Positions 17,737 through 26,779 of a DNA stretch of 64,000 bases are shown here, piece by piece (position 1 is the first letter of the stretch; each line of letters begins with the position of its first letter). The position numbers were made by a program, and so were the translations under genes. This DNA is from Chloroflexota bacterium. Lineage in GTDB: Bacteria > Chloroflexota > Dehalococcoidia > Bin125. The notes beneath the pieces were generated by a model. The model saw only the letters and a program-made list of their open reading frames with translations, made no database searches and was not told the DNA's origin. The stretch is taken from NCBI GenBank assembly GCA_028875225.1, contig JAPPFB010000021.1, forward strand, positions 149,308-213,307, written 5' to 3'.

Positions 17737-18357
17737 GTGGCACAGCGCGTGGCGTTGTTTATCGACTGGCAGAATCTGCACGCTCGCGCTCGCGAGTCCT
17801 TTCACGCCGCGCCGTCCGCCGGACGGTCGACCGATGGCCAAATCGATCCCGTGGGACTTGGTCATCTGCTTTGCACACGAACGCCCCCGGGCGTGAGCAG
17901 AGAGCTGACCACTGTTCGTGTCTATTGCGGCGTGGCAGACCCGCATCGCAATCGCACCATGTTCATGGCCCGGCGAAACCAGATTGCCCGTTGGCGCCGA
18001 GACAGCGCCGAAGTAATCACTAGGCCGCTGCAGTATCTGTGGGATGCCCAAGGGCAAATGAACATCGCACGTGAGAAAGGCATCGACGTCGCCATCGCAG
18101 TCGACTTCGTCACCATGGCGTTTCGCGGCGAGTTCGATGTCGGCGTCCTGTTCTCGGCGGACACCGATCTGCGGCCCGCCCTCGAGTACGTTGCTCACAA
18201 TCACTCCGACATCTCCGTGGAAGTCGCGGCCTGGCGCTCAGGCAGGCAGGCAAGGCGGCTCAATTTCGATGCGCCGTATGCCGTCTGGTGCCACTACTTC
18301 GACGCTTCCGACTACGAGAGCCTCCGCGACCTGACCGACTACCGTCCACGCCGATGA
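17737..18357 (+). CDS. NYN/LabA-like PIN-fold domain protein
   Basis: The product has about 206 residues. N-terminal ALFIDWQNLH carries the first acidic residue and Asn of the NYN (Nedd4-BP1/YacP) nuclease pattern. KGIDVAIAVDFVTMAF and VLFSADTDLRPALEYV carry further acidic residues typical of PIN-like metal sites. The family is thought to act on RNA; target and partner are unknown. The start is uncertain: GTG at 17737 is used here, while 17698 and 17749 are alternative GTGs. It stands alone between the aldolase and the second tandem CoA-transferase. Confidence 0.78.
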   Translation: MAQRVALFIDWQNLHARARESFHAAPSAGRSTDGQIDPVGLGHLLCTRTPPGVSRELTTVRVYCGVADPHRNRTMFMARRNQIARWRRDSAEVITRPLQYLWDAQGQMNIAREKGIDVAIAVDFVTMAFRGEFDVGVLFSADTDLRPALEYVAHNHSDISVEVAAWRSGRQARRLNFDAPYAVWCHYFDASDYESLRDLTDYRPRR

Positions 18358-18401
18358 CGCTTCGCTAGCCTCCGCCCCATAAGAGAGCGGAGGAATTCGC
18401 C

Positions 18402-20777
18402 ATGCTTAGCGACTACCGAATTCTCGACCTGACCGATGACCGCGGCCTGATTGGCGGCATGATCCTCGCCGACCTCGGCGCAGACGTAATCGCGGTCGAG
18501 CCTCCCGGCGGCAATGAGTCCCGTCGCAGAGGTCCGTTTGCAGACGGTTCCAACGAAGGCGGCATCGAGGACTCCCTAGTCTGGCAGTCCTACGCCCGGG
18601 GCAAGCGCTCGGTCGTCCTGGATCTTGAGACAGAGGAAGGACGAGCGCAATTCATCGAACTCTCTCGAAGCGCTGACGCGCTGATTGAGTCGGCCGACGC
18701 CGGCGCGATGGATTCGCTTGGCCTCGGCTACGAGGCATTGTCGGCAGCCAACCCCGGCCTGATCTACGTCGCTATCACTCCCTTCGGCTCTGCCGGACCC
18801 AAGGCCGGCTGGGCGGCCACCGATGTCACCGTCGCAGCTGCAGCCGGCCCGATGATCCAGAGCGGCGACAAGGACCGACCGCCGCTCAGGGTCGGCCTGC
18901 CGCAAACCGCCCTGCACGCCGGCGCCGAGGCCGCCCTCGGAGTTCTGATGGGCTTGCACGAGCGAAAGCGCTCCGGGTTGGGACAGTTCGTCGACGTCTC
19001 CGCCCAGGCCGCCTACGCCCAGGCGACGCAGTCGGGAATCATTGCCGCTGCCAACAACTCCGGCCAATTCCAGCGCTCAGCGGTTGGCGCAGCACTGGGC
19101 CCCCTGGAAATCCGCCTCTTCTGGCCCTGCAAGGACGGGCATGTCGCCATCACCTATCTGTTCGGCGCCGCGATCGGACCCTTCACCGACCGCCTGATGC
19201 AGTACGCGCTCGAAGAGGGCTACTGCGACCAGGCGACCCGCGACAAGGACTGGCTCAACTACACCAACCTGATCCTCAGCGGCCAGGAGCCGATCAGCGA
19301 GTACTTCCGCTGCTGTGACGTGGTCGGCGCGCTCTGCGCCGACAAGACCAAGGCCGAGCTCTTCCAGGTCGCTCAGGAACGACGCCTGCTGATCGTGCCG
19401 GTCTCGACGATGGACGATCTCGACGAAAACGAGCACCTCGCCGACCGCTCCTACTGGCGCGATGTCGAGCGCGGCGGTCGAACGATCAGGTTCCCGGGAC
19501 CGTTCGCCCGACTCTCCGAAACGCCGATCGAGTACGGCCGACCCGCGCCATTACTCGGCGAACACACCGATGAAGTGCTCGCTGTGGACCGCCAGGCGGC
19601 ACCTCTCAATCGAGCAAACGCCGCCACGCCGAACCTGCCGCCGCTCTCCGGCCTCAAGATGCTCGACCTGATGTGGGTCATGGCCGGCCCGGCCGGCACG
19701 CGAGCGCTCTGCGACTTCGGCATCAACACGGTGCGGATCGAGTCCAGCACCCGGATCGACACCGCCCGCACCCTGCAGCCCTTTATCGACGACGAGGCGA
19801 CCCAGCCGGAGGGCTCGTCCATGTTCCACAACATGAACGCCGGCAAACAGATGATGACCGTCGACCCGGCCAATCCCGCAGGCCGCGAACTGATCCTCGA
19901 TCTCGTCCGCTGGGCCGACGTCATCACCGAGTCCTTCACACCCCGCGCCATGCGCGGCTGGGACCTGACGTGGGAAACGATCCACGAAGTCAACCCGCGC
20001 GCGATCATGATGTCCTCCTGCCTCATGGGACAGGACGGCCCGCTGGCCGAGTTCGCCGGCTTCGGCAACCTCGCCGCCGCCTTCGCCGGCTTCACCCCGC
20101 TCTGCGGCTGGCCCGACCGCTCGCCCGCCGGACCGTTCGGCGCCTACACCGACTACGTCGCGCCGCGCTTCGCCTCGGCCGCGCTGCTCGCCGCGATCGA
20201 CGAGCGCGACCGCACCGGTCAGGGCCAGTACATCGACGTCTCGCAGATGGAGGCCGCCATCCACTTCCTCACGCCGGCCTTCCTCCAGTACCGCCTGACC
20301 GGCGAGAAATGGCTCGCCGACGGCAACAACGACCCGTACATGTCCCCGCACGGCGTCTACCCCTCCGATGGCGAAGACCGCTGGATCGCCATCGCCTGCC
20401 GTGACGACGCCGACCGCGCCGCGCTGAACTCGGTGCTCAACGGTCAGGCGCTGGAAGACTGGTCCGCATCCCGCACGAACGAAGAGGCGATGAACACCCT
20501 CCAGGCCGCCGGCGTTCCTGCCCACGCCGTCCAGGACTCCGCCGCCTGCTTCGCCGACCCCCAGCTCCAACACCGCAACCACTTCGCCGAACTCGAGCAT
20601 CCCACCCAGGGCAAATCAGTCGTCGAGGCCGCACGCATCGTCTTCAGCCGCACCCCCGCCGGACGTCCACAGGTCGCCCCGACTATGGGCGCCGACAACG
20701 ACGCCGTCCTCCGCGACCTACTCGGCTACACCGACGAGCAAATCATCGAGCTGGCTTCGTCCGGCGCACTGCAGTAA
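18402..20777 (+). CDS. CaiB/BaiF-type (class III) CoA-transferase, tandem two-module protein
   Basis: This is the second two-module CoA-transferase in the window, 791 residues. Module one starts YRILDLTDDRGLIGGMILAD and module two SGLKMLDLMWVMAGPAGTRA. In the position of the catalytic Asp, module one reads LRVGLPQTALHAGAEAALG (no Asp) and module two YTDYVAPRFASAALLAA (Asp present), the same asymmetry as the copy at 3864-6197. AGGA/GGAGG lies just before the ATG. A hydrolase follows after 19 bases, suggesting an operon. The acid/CoA substrate is unknown. Confidence 0.86.
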   Translation: MLSDYRILDLTDDRGLIGGMILADLGADVIAVEPPGGNESRRRGPFADGSNEGGIEDSLVWQSYARGKRSVVLDLETEEGRAQFIELSRSADALIESADAGAMDSLGLGYEALSAANPGLIYVAITPFGSAGPKAGWAATDVTVAAAAGPMIQSGDKDRPPLRVGLPQTALHAGAEAALGVLMGLHERKRSGLGQFVDVSAQAAYAQATQSGIIAAANNSGQFQRSAVGAALGPLEIRLFWPCKDGHVAITYLFGAAIGPFTDRLMQYALEEGYCDQATRDKDWLNYTNLILSGQEPISEYFRCCDVVGALCADKTKAELFQVAQERRLLIVPVSTMDDLDENEHLADRSYWRDVERGGRTIRFPGPFARLSETPIEYGRPAPLLGEHTDEVLAVDRQAAPLNRANAATPNLPPLSGLKMLDLMWVMAGPAGTRALCDFGINTVRIESSTRIDTARTLQPFIDDEATQPEGSSMFHNMNAGKQMMTVDPANPAGRELILDLVRWADVITESFTPRAMRGWDLTWETIHEVNPRAIMMSSCLMGQDGPLAEFAGFGNLAAAFAGFTPLCGWPDRSPAGPFGAYTDYVAPRFASAALLAAIDERDRTGQGQYIDVSQMEAAIHFLTPAFLQYRLTGEKWLADGNNDPYMSPHGVYPSDGEDRWIAIACRDDADRAALNSVLNGQALEDWSASRTNEEAMNTLQAAGVPAHAVQDSAACFADPQLQHRNHFAELEHPTQGKSVVEAARIVFSRTPAGRPQVAPTMGADNDAVLRDLLGYTDEQIIELASSGALQ

Positions 20778-20796
20778 CCGGTCAAGGAGCGGAACG

Positions 20797-21681
20797 ATGG
20801 CGACCCATCACGGCGAGCGCCTGGTCCAGGGCAACGGCATCGAGATCTGTACTGACGCCTTCGGCGACCCTGTCGACCCCACCATTCTCCTGGTCAACGG
20901 CGCAGGTGGTTCGATGCTGGGTTGGCGTGAGGAACTTTGCCAGCGCCTCGCCGACGCCCGACGCTTCGTCATCCGCTACGACAACCGAGACACCGGCAAG
21001 ACGACGCCGCACTGTCCGCCGGGCGAGCCGAACTACACACTCGACGGCCTCGCCAATGACGCCGTCGCTGTGCTCGACGCCTACCAGATCAACCAGGCCC
21101 ACATCGTCGGCATCTCGATGGGCGGGATGATCACCCAGCTCATCGGACTCAACCACCCCAACCGAGCCCTCACGCTCACCCCGATCATGTCCACCCCGCA
21201 AGCCGGCGTGGTCACGGACGCCTTCGCCGGCAAAGAGGTTGCTGAGCTCTCCCCGCCTCATCCCAGGGTGCTCGAACTCGTCGCCAACCGAGACCAGATC
21301 GACTGGTCCGACCGGGACACGGTCATCAGGATGCAGGTCGAGTCATTCGCCACGATCAAAGGCTCCCGCTATCCCGAGGATCCCGACATGACCGAGTACG
21401 TCGCCCGCGAGTTCGACCGCGCCCTCAACTACGCCAGCTCCGTCAACCATACCCCCGCCATCGCTCAGTCCAACGCCTGGCACCACCGGCTGCACGAGAT
21501 CAACATCCCCACCCTCGTCATCCACGGCGACGAAGACCCCATCCTCCCCTACGACCACGGCCAGGCCCTCCACGCCGCCATCCCCGGCTCAACATTCCTC
21601 ACCATGGACGGCGTCGGCCACGAACTCCCCCGCCCCGTCTGGGACACCGTCATCCCCGCCATCCTCGACCACACCAGCTGA
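20797..21681 (+). CDS. Alpha/beta hydrolase
   Basis: The 294-residue hydrolase has VNGAGGSMLGW (oxyanion region), YDNRDTGKT, nucleophile GISMGGM, acid HGDEDPILPYD and catalytic GVGHELPRP. The composition and the YDNRD.G motif resemble hydrolases often annotated near polyketide/terpenoid or aromatic degradation genes, but no substrate can be assigned. It is downstream of the tandem CoA-transferase and probably co-transcribed with it. GGAG precedes the ATG. Confidence 0.88.
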   Translation: MATHHGERLVQGNGIEICTDAFGDPVDPTILLVNGAGGSMLGWREELCQRLADARRFVIRYDNRDTGKTTPHCPPGEPNYTLDGLANDAVAVLDAYQINQAHIVGISMGGMITQLIGLNHPNRALTLTPIMSTPQAGVVTDAFAGKEVAELSPPHPRVLELVANRDQIDWSDRDTVIRMQVESFATIKGSRYPEDPDMTEYVAREFDRALNYASSVNHTPAIAQSNAWHHRLHEINIPTLVIHGDEDPILPYDHGQALHAAIPGSTFLTMDGVGHELPRPVWDTVIPAILDHTS

Positions 21682-21700
21682 CACTCCGCTTGACTCTCCC

Positions 21701-21721
21701 GTCCCGGCCCCGAGCCGGGAC
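21701..21721. terminator. GC-rich hairpin between convergent genes
   Basis: A perfect eight-base-pair stem, GTCCCGGC / GCCGGGAC, with loop CCCGA sits between the convergent hydrolase and DHFR-like genes. It has no T-tract, so it may be a bidirectional factor-assisted terminator or a REP-type palindrome. Confidence 0.5.
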
Positions 21722-21755
21722 CCGCTCGGCCTCTGCCGCCATCGCCTAACGACCG

Positions 21756-22343
21756 TCACCCCCGCCGATACACCGACATCACCACGCCATTCCCCGTCGA
21801 CCCTGTCCGCACCAGCTGAAGACCCGCCGGCGCCGCGCCCGCCTCGAACAACCGCTTCCCGCCGCCCACCACCACCGGAAACGTCCACAACCGGTACTCG
21901 TCAATCAGATCATGCTTCAGCAACGTCTGAATCAACTCCGAGCTCCCATGTACCTGGATCAGCGGCCCATCCCCTGCCTTGAGAGCCTTGATCTCAGCAA
22001 CAACGTCCCCGCCTATTCGAGTCGCCGGACCCCACGGCAGCCGACGATCCACCGACCGAGTCGCCACGTACTTGTGACCCCCGTTCAGCCGAGCCGCCAC
22101 CGGATCCTCTTCGCCATCCACGTTGGGCCAGTGCGACGCGAACACGTCATACGTCCGCCGACCAAACAGCAGGTCGTACGGCTCCGACATCGCCTCCGCA
22201 TACACCTGAGGCATCACCTCGTCCCAGTACGGAGCCCCCCAGCCCCCACCCGAAAACCCGCCCGACGAATCCTCCTCCGGACTCGTCGGACTCTGCATCA
22301 CCCCGTCCAGAGTCACAAAACTCAAAATCGCCAGTTCGCGCAT
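21756..22343 (-). CDS. Dihydrofolate reductase / RibD C-terminal domain family protein
   Basis: The 195-residue stand-alone RibD_C/DHFR-fold protein has the N-terminal LSFVTLDGVMQSP, YDLLFGRRTYDVFASHW, QVHGSSELIQTLLKHDLIDE and VVGGGKRLFEAGA. Such proteins are NADPH-binding reductases of mostly unknown substrate and are common as multiple paralogues in soil and marine bacteria. The start at MRELAIL was preferred over the longer frame because the family pattern starts there. A second member lies at 28538-29182. Confidence 0.88.
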   Translation of the reverse strand: MRELAILSFVTLDGVMQSPTSPEEDSSGGFSGGGWGAPYWDEVMPQVYAEAMSEPYDLLFGRRTYDVFASHWPNVDGEEDPVAARLNGGHKYVATRSVDRRLPWGPATRIGGDVVAEIKALKAGDGPLIQVHGSSELIQTLLKHDLIDEYRLWTFPVVVGGGKRLFEAGAAPAGLQLVRTGSTGNGVVMSVYRRG

Positions 22344-22414
22344 GGCAACAGCCAGCCTAACCTCAGGATCCAGTCCGCGTTTCACGCACGTTTGTACCCA
22401 AACCAATCAAAGTC

Positions 22415-22434
22415 GGCCCCGCGCAGGCGGGGCC
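22415..22434 (-). terminator. Intrinsic terminator-like hairpin after the Gfo/Idh/MocA gene
   Basis: A perfect eight-base-pair stem, GGCCCCGC / GCGGGGCC, with tetraloop GCAG lies 32 bases beyond the oxidoreductase stop. On the minus strand it is followed by a moderately T-rich stretch (ACTTTGATTGGTTT). Confidence 0.55.
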
Positions 22435-22465
22435 TCACAGCGCTCGACGGGTTGCCATGCCCCCG

Positions 22466-23572
22466 CTACAGACTCCCCAGCTCCACCGACCGACCCGTCT
22501 GCGCCGACTCATAGATCCCAAACACGATCTTCATCGTCTCCAGGTTGTCCCGACCGCCGCTGACCGGCTCCGCCCCGTCCTCGCAGCACGAGGCGAAGTG
22601 GATGATCTCGTTCACGTACGGATTCATCGTCGGCAGCGACACCTCACTCGTGTCGACCGGGCAGAAGCTCGTCGCCGGATCGAAGCTCTCCTCGCCCTCC
22701 TGCTGCGCGCTGGTCATCACCGCCGGAATCCGATGCCACATCAGCGGCGTGTTCTCCTCCGGCGGCGGCGTCCAGGCCGCGCCCTGGTCGCCCAGGATCA
22801 CCGTCTGAAACAGCCACGGCGCCCGACTCGTCAGACTCGCCGTCAGCGTGCCGATCGCTCCGTTGGCGAATTCCAGCGTCGCCACCGCCCGGTCCTCCGC
22901 CTCGTTGGTGAAGCTCGGATGCCCGCGCCACGCCCGCGCCTCGACCCGCACCACCTCGCCGACGAAAAACCGCATCAGATCGAGGTGATGCACCGAGAGC
23001 AGCGTCACCACCCCGCCGCCGCCGCGCTTGCCGTCGAATCCCCACCAGCCCGGACGGATCGCGATCGGCTGGTTCGGATCCTCCAGCGCCGCCGTCAGGA
23101 ACGTGTCCGTCCGCGCCGACCAGATCCGCCCCAGCTCGCCCGCCTGGATCCGGCGCCGCAGCGCCACGTAGCTCGGCACGTGACGCAGATGCTGCGCCAC
23201 CATGAACGTCACCCCGGCTGCCTCCGTCGCCTCCACGATCGCCCGGCACTCGTCCACCGAGATCGCCATCGGCTTCTCCAGCAGCACGTGCTTGCCCGCC
23301 TCGGCCGCCGCGATCGCCAGCTCCGCGTGCGTGTCGTGGATCGTGCAGATGTCGACCGCGTCGATGTCCGCCAGCTCGCACATCTGCCGCGCGTCCGTGA
23401 AGATCGCCGACGCCTCAATCTCCGCCTCCGACGCAAACTCCTGCGCCGCCTCCTCGCGGATGTCGCAGACCGCCGCCAGCCGCACCCGCTCCGGGTCGTG
23501 CTGGTAGCCCGGCAAGTGCTGCCGGGAAATCCCCCCGGCCCCAATCAATCCAACCCGCAAAGGCTCCGCCAT
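22466..23572 (-). CDS. Gfo/Idh/MocA family NAD(P)-dependent oxidoreductase
   Basis: The protein is predicted at 368 residues. The N-terminal Rossmann fold starts LRVGLIGAGGISRQHLPGY. The family EKP motif appears as GKHVLLEKPMAIS, and the middle domain has GGGGVVTLLSVHHLDLMRFF with the usual His pair. The substrate is probably a sugar or cyclitol derivative, not identifiable here. The ATG at 23572 has GGGAG eight bases upstream; an earlier in-frame ATG adds 11 residues without an obvious site. The gene ends the region before tRNA-Lys. Confidence 0.9.
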   Translation of the reverse strand: MAEPLRVGLIGAGGISRQHLPGYQHDPERVRLAAVCDIREEAAQEFASEAEIEASAIFTDARQMCELADIDAVDICTIHDTHAELAIAAAEAGKHVLLEKPMAISVDECRAIVEATEAAGVTFMVAQHLRHVPSYVALRRRIQAGELGRIWSARTDTFLTAALEDPNQPIAIRPGWWGFDGKRGGGGVVTLLSVHHLDLMRFFVGEVVRVEARAWRGHPSFTNEAEDRAVATLEFANGAIGTLTASLTSRAPWLFQTVILGDQGAAWTPPPEENTPLMWHRIPAVMTSAQQEGEESFDPATSFCPVDTSEVSLPTMNPYVNEIIHFASCCEDGAEPVSGGRDNLETMKIVFGIYESAQTGRSVELGSL

Positions 23573-23665
23573 GGCCGTCGCTCCCGCATCCATCCGCGCA
23601 ATCAAGTGAGCCCAAGGCTACCGATCCGCCACCCCACACGAGCAATCCCCGCCTAAACTGGCTGC

Positions 23666-23742
23666 GGGTCCTTAGCTCAGTTGGCCAGAGCAGCGGACTT
23701 TTAATCCGAAGGTCCTGGGTTCGAGTCCCAGAGGACCCACCA
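23666..23742 (+). tRNA. tRNA-Lys (anticodon TTT)
   Basis: A 77-base cloverleaf: acceptor GGGTCCT pairs with the 3' AGGACCC, the D-arm is GCTC..GAGC, and the anticodon loop CTTTTAA (23698-23704) carries TTT. The T-arm is CTGGG-TTCGAGT-CCCAG, and CCA is genomically encoded (23740-23742). The less GC-rich methyltransferase/HerA/NurA cassette starts right after it, consistent with the tRNA being an insertion hotspot. Confidence 0.96.
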
Positions 23743-23788
23743 GTGTCGCGAGGTTTGACCCGCGACCTGAACTCGCACGGCGACACTG
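23741..23788. repeat. Inverted repeat immediately after tRNA-Lys
   Basis: CAGTGTCGC (23741-23749) and GCGACACTG (23780-23788) are a perfect nine-base inverted repeat. A nested AGGT/ACCT pair lies inside the 30-base loop. It begins at the tRNA CCA end. It could terminate the tRNA transcript and the convergent methyltransferase gene, or be a recombination site. Confidence 0.5.
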
Positions 23789-23792
23789 TCCG

Positions 23793-25016
23793 TCAATCTG
23801 TTGCTAACGGTCGCGACAGGAACACGACACTCTCACGAGAAGGAACGCGGCCTAGTCGTCCCATCTGCTGCGCGCTGTTCCCTCGTTCGCGGATTACCCA
23901 GGTATTTCGGTGGTTAAGGCCAACTTGCGATCCCAAGTCCGCAAGTATCTCGTCGACTGGCACCAATCGACCGGCGTGCCGAACGTTTCCAACGACGAAC
24001 GCTGCAGTGGCCCCAGGGCGTAGGGCGCCGCGTAGCCGGGTTAGTGTTGCTGAAAGGTCCTCGAAATAGCCATTGAGCATCCGGGGTACACGGTGATCGC
24101 CGTCTTCGGGCCAGTCATTGAGGACTTCAGTCAGCAATGGAGGCGGGGAGAAATCGCCGGGGCCAGGGTCAAGGGCACGAGCCTCCACATGTGAGCGTAA
24201 TGACCTGCGACGCAGTTTGAGGATCTCACTTTCGGCGAGCCCCACCAACAGGAGTTCAATGTGAAAGACCCTAGTGTAGTCATGCCGGTTTGGGTATGGA
24301 GGAGACGTGACGACCGCGTCGAATCTAGCGGTTTCATCGAGCAGCCTTGCGTCCCCCTGATAGACGTTCGCGACTTGCCTCTGACCTAGGGGGTCTCGCC
24401 TGACATCACTGATCATGCTTCCGACGATTCTGTCGAACTGTTCGGCAACAGCCCACTCGCAGGCCGGTTTATCAACCCAACGAAACCACCCGCCGTCAGG
24501 CCGTGCGCGGCTAAATCGTTGCGCTGTTTGCAGAAGGGAAACCGTAAAGAACTCGCGGTAGGGGCTGGGGAAGGACGCTATTGTGTTCCGTATCGCCAGC
24601 AAGTGTCTCAGTTCGCCACTCGTGAAGGCTCTGCTCAAGCGCGGGGACAGACTTGAGGTAGATGGGCAAGGAGAGGTAGGGTTCGACCAGATTTGTTCCG
24701 CGTACAGGTTTAGGAGTCTGAAGTCGTAATGACTCGTCTTTGCTTGGGTGATCAAGACCGAGACAGGAGAGAAATCCAAGCCCGTCCCCTCGAGCTCATT
24801 TTCTTGGGCTACCAGCAGTGTCGTACCCGAACCTACGAACGGGTCAAGCACCTTCCCGCCAGACTGGACCTCGCACTCGGTCAATATCGCATTCACCAAG
24901 GCGGGATCAAAACTGTGGGGAAAGTAGAACCAACGATGTCGAGGCAGATGCGAAAGACGACGCGCCGTCGCGAATCTCGAAAGATCTAGGCGGCGTTGCA
25001 GGAGGGGCGTGCGCAT
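23793..25016 (-). CDS. DNA methyltransferase (adenine-N6 or cytosine-N4 type)
   Basis: The 407-residue amino-methyltransferase has SAM-binding motif I as LDPFVGSGTTLLVAQE near residue 60 and catalytic motif IV as VVTSPPYPNRHDYTR near residue 240. The motif order is I then IV. The roughly 180 residues between them may hold target recognition. TSPPY fits an N4-cytosine or N6-adenine enzyme. It is the last gene of a three-gene minus-strand cassette with a HerA-like ATPase and a NurA-like nuclease, so it may mark self DNA. Base composition is lower in G+C than the surrounding genes. No strong ribosome binding site is seen; the start is provisional. Confidence 0.85.
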   Translation of the reverse strand: MRTPLLQRRLDLSRFATARRLSHLPRHRWFYFPHSFDPALVNAILTECEVQSGGKVLDPFVGSGTTLLVAQENELEGTGLDFSPVSVLITQAKTSHYDFRLLNLYAEQIWSNPTSPCPSTSSLSPRLSRAFTSGELRHLLAIRNTIASFPSPYREFFTVSLLQTAQRFSRARPDGGWFRWVDKPACEWAVAEQFDRIVGSMISDVRRDPLGQRQVANVYQGDARLLDETARFDAVVTSPPYPNRHDYTRVFHIELLLVGLAESEILKLRRRSLRSHVEARALDPGPGDFSPPPLLTEVLNDWPEDGDHRVPRMLNGYFEDLSATLTRLRGALRPGATAAFVVGNVRHAGRLVPVDEILADLGSQVGLNHRNTWVIRERGNSAQQMGRLGRVPSRESVVFLSRPLATD

Positions 25017-25033
25017 GACGGAGAGCCTTGGGC

Positions 25034-26773
25034 TCAGTCTTGTTGTGAGCCGAGTTGATAGGCTGGAACCGGGAAGCGCACCTTGACTGGCTGCCGATAA
25101 ATCGGGTGGGACAGCAGGAGTTCGCCCTTATTGAGCCGCGTAAGGTGCATCCGAATGTCGTTCGCCAGGAAGCGATACGCACTGTCGCTAAGTTCAGCAC
25201 TGTCGGTTCGACCCAGCACATTCGTCGCGGTGTTTCCAACGACGCGCGGGTGCACCGCGCTCAGGAATTGCTGGGCAGAAAAGAGCACAATGCCGAAAGA
25301 TCGGCCACGTTCCGCGACATCCAATATCTGGTCCAGGATAGGTGTATCCACGCCTCGTGCGTGAGCAGGTGCGTATTTGTTGAGTTCATCGACGAAGACG
25401 ATGACCTTGCTCGGCAGGTCCGTGTCCTCAATGGAACTCTCTCCCGCGAACAAGTCGTACACCGTTCGCAATACATCGCCGAACACGAGCGACTGCTCAT
25501 CAGGGCGCAGCTTTGCTACGTCGACCACATATGTGTGGCCGCCTTGGAGTTCGGAGAGTTCCGTGCCCACTGTAGTTTGGCTTGCTGCGAGGCGATTGAC
25601 GAAGAGTCCAGACTGTCGAGTCTTCACCACTCTGCGCATGAGTCGTAGGAACCTACCAACGCTGGCGGGTCGGATGCTTCCGAGGCCTTTGGGTTGCCCG
25701 TCCACAACCAGAGGTTTGTCGTTCAGGAGGTCATCCCAACCCTTCACTCTGCTCCAGGCAGCTTCCCGCGGCTGTTGACCCAACCCCTGCATCACTTCGC
25801 CGACTACTGCTCCCAACGTATCAGAGGGATCCGGTATCTGGTGCAGCAGCAGGTCGAGCATGCGAGCGGTGTAGTCGAGCGGGTAGGAATAGAGCTTATA
25901 GTTATCGGGCGGTCTGCCGAAGCTGTTCGGTTTCTCAGTCCGTGCGGAGTCATGGCCCCAAGGAAGCAGGTAGTGCACACGATCGTCCTGAAATGGTCTT
26001 GGGTCCAGACCCAGGCTCTTCCAGATGTTCTTCTCGTTGGAGTCAAGAGTGCGTGGCTCATGGATGTGCAGCAAGTCGTCGAATTTCACATTGAGCAAGA
26101 CTACGGCGATATCGTCGGACCCCAAGGTTTGGAGAATCGACTGTATAAGGAATGTCATGTACGAGGTCTTCGTCGCCAAGCCAGAGATACCAGAAACGTT
26201 GACGTGAGCCGACTCTGGACCTAGAACGTAGTCAGCATCGAGGTAGGCGACTGCTTCAACGCCGTTGCTCATCTGCACTAGCCCAGCGGGGACTCTGAGC
26301 TGGCGGTTTTCACGTTCCTGCTTCTCCAGCATTGCATCAATGCCGAGCGCCTGGTGGATCCCTGCTTCGTCGGCGAATGCGACGCGCGCCTCGCTCTGAA
26401 CGGGCATGTATATGTCGCCGTTGTTTGATAGCACGGATACTTCGGCTACATTTGTGCCTTGTCGCGGTGTGTTCGGCTCGTCGACAAGCTCACCAAAATC
26501 ATTCGAGATGAAGTTAGAGAGATGACTCGCGGCGTCTGTTGAATGGAATATGTTGGTGATCAGGCCATATGTGCTACTACCCTCTAGATGTTCTGCATCT
26601 ACAATGTCAAAGGGATTCACGCGAACGTTGGGTCTGACCCAGAAGGAAAATGCCTCTGAGGAGTTAGAGTCTCTTTCAGTGGCGGTGGAGCGCCCGACGA
26701 ATGGTTCACGAGCAGGTTCGTCTGCTTGGGTGTCTTCTGCCGGGCCGTCAGCACCATTTGGATTTGAGACCAT
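25034..26773 (-). CDS. HerA/FtsK-type ATPase of a candidate defence cassette
   Basis: The 579-residue P-loop ATPase has an atypical Walker A, NVSGISGLATKTSYMTF (GxSGxxxKTS), and Walker B KVIVFVDELNKYAP. ILDVAERGRSFGIVLFSAQQ follows, as in HerA-type hexameric translocases. An N-terminal beta-rich region (about residues 45-180) could be the HAS-barrel. HerA enzymes form rings that move DNA and pair with NurA nucleases, and a NurA-like gene lies six bases upstream. Composition differs from the flanking genes. It may alternatively belong to a repair system, but the methyltransferase neighbour and the tRNA-linked location favour anti-phage defence. Confidence 0.8.
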   Translation of the reverse strand: MVSNPNGADGPAEDTQADEPAREPFVGRSTATERDSNSSEAFSFWVRPNVRVNPFDIVDAEHLEGSSTYGLITNIFHSTDAASHLSNFISNDFGELVDEPNTPRQGTNVAEVSVLSNNGDIYMPVQSEARVAFADEAGIHQALGIDAMLEKQERENRQLRVPAGLVQMSNGVEAVAYLDADYVLGPESAHVNVSGISGLATKTSYMTFLIQSILQTLGSDDIAVVLLNVKFDDLLHIHEPRTLDSNEKNIWKSLGLDPRPFQDDRVHYLLPWGHDSARTEKPNSFGRPPDNYKLYSYPLDYTARMLDLLLHQIPDPSDTLGAVVGEVMQGLGQQPREAAWSRVKGWDDLLNDKPLVVDGQPKGLGSIRPASVGRFLRLMRRVVKTRQSGLFVNRLAASQTTVGTELSELQGGHTYVVDVAKLRPDEQSLVFGDVLRTVYDLFAGESSIEDTDLPSKVIVFVDELNKYAPAHARGVDTPILDQILDVAERGRSFGIVLFSAQQFLSAVHPRVVGNTATNVLGRTDSAELSDSAYRFLANDIRMHLTRLNKGELLLSHPIYRQPVKVRFPVPAYQLGSQQD

Positions 26774-26779
26774 TCTCCA

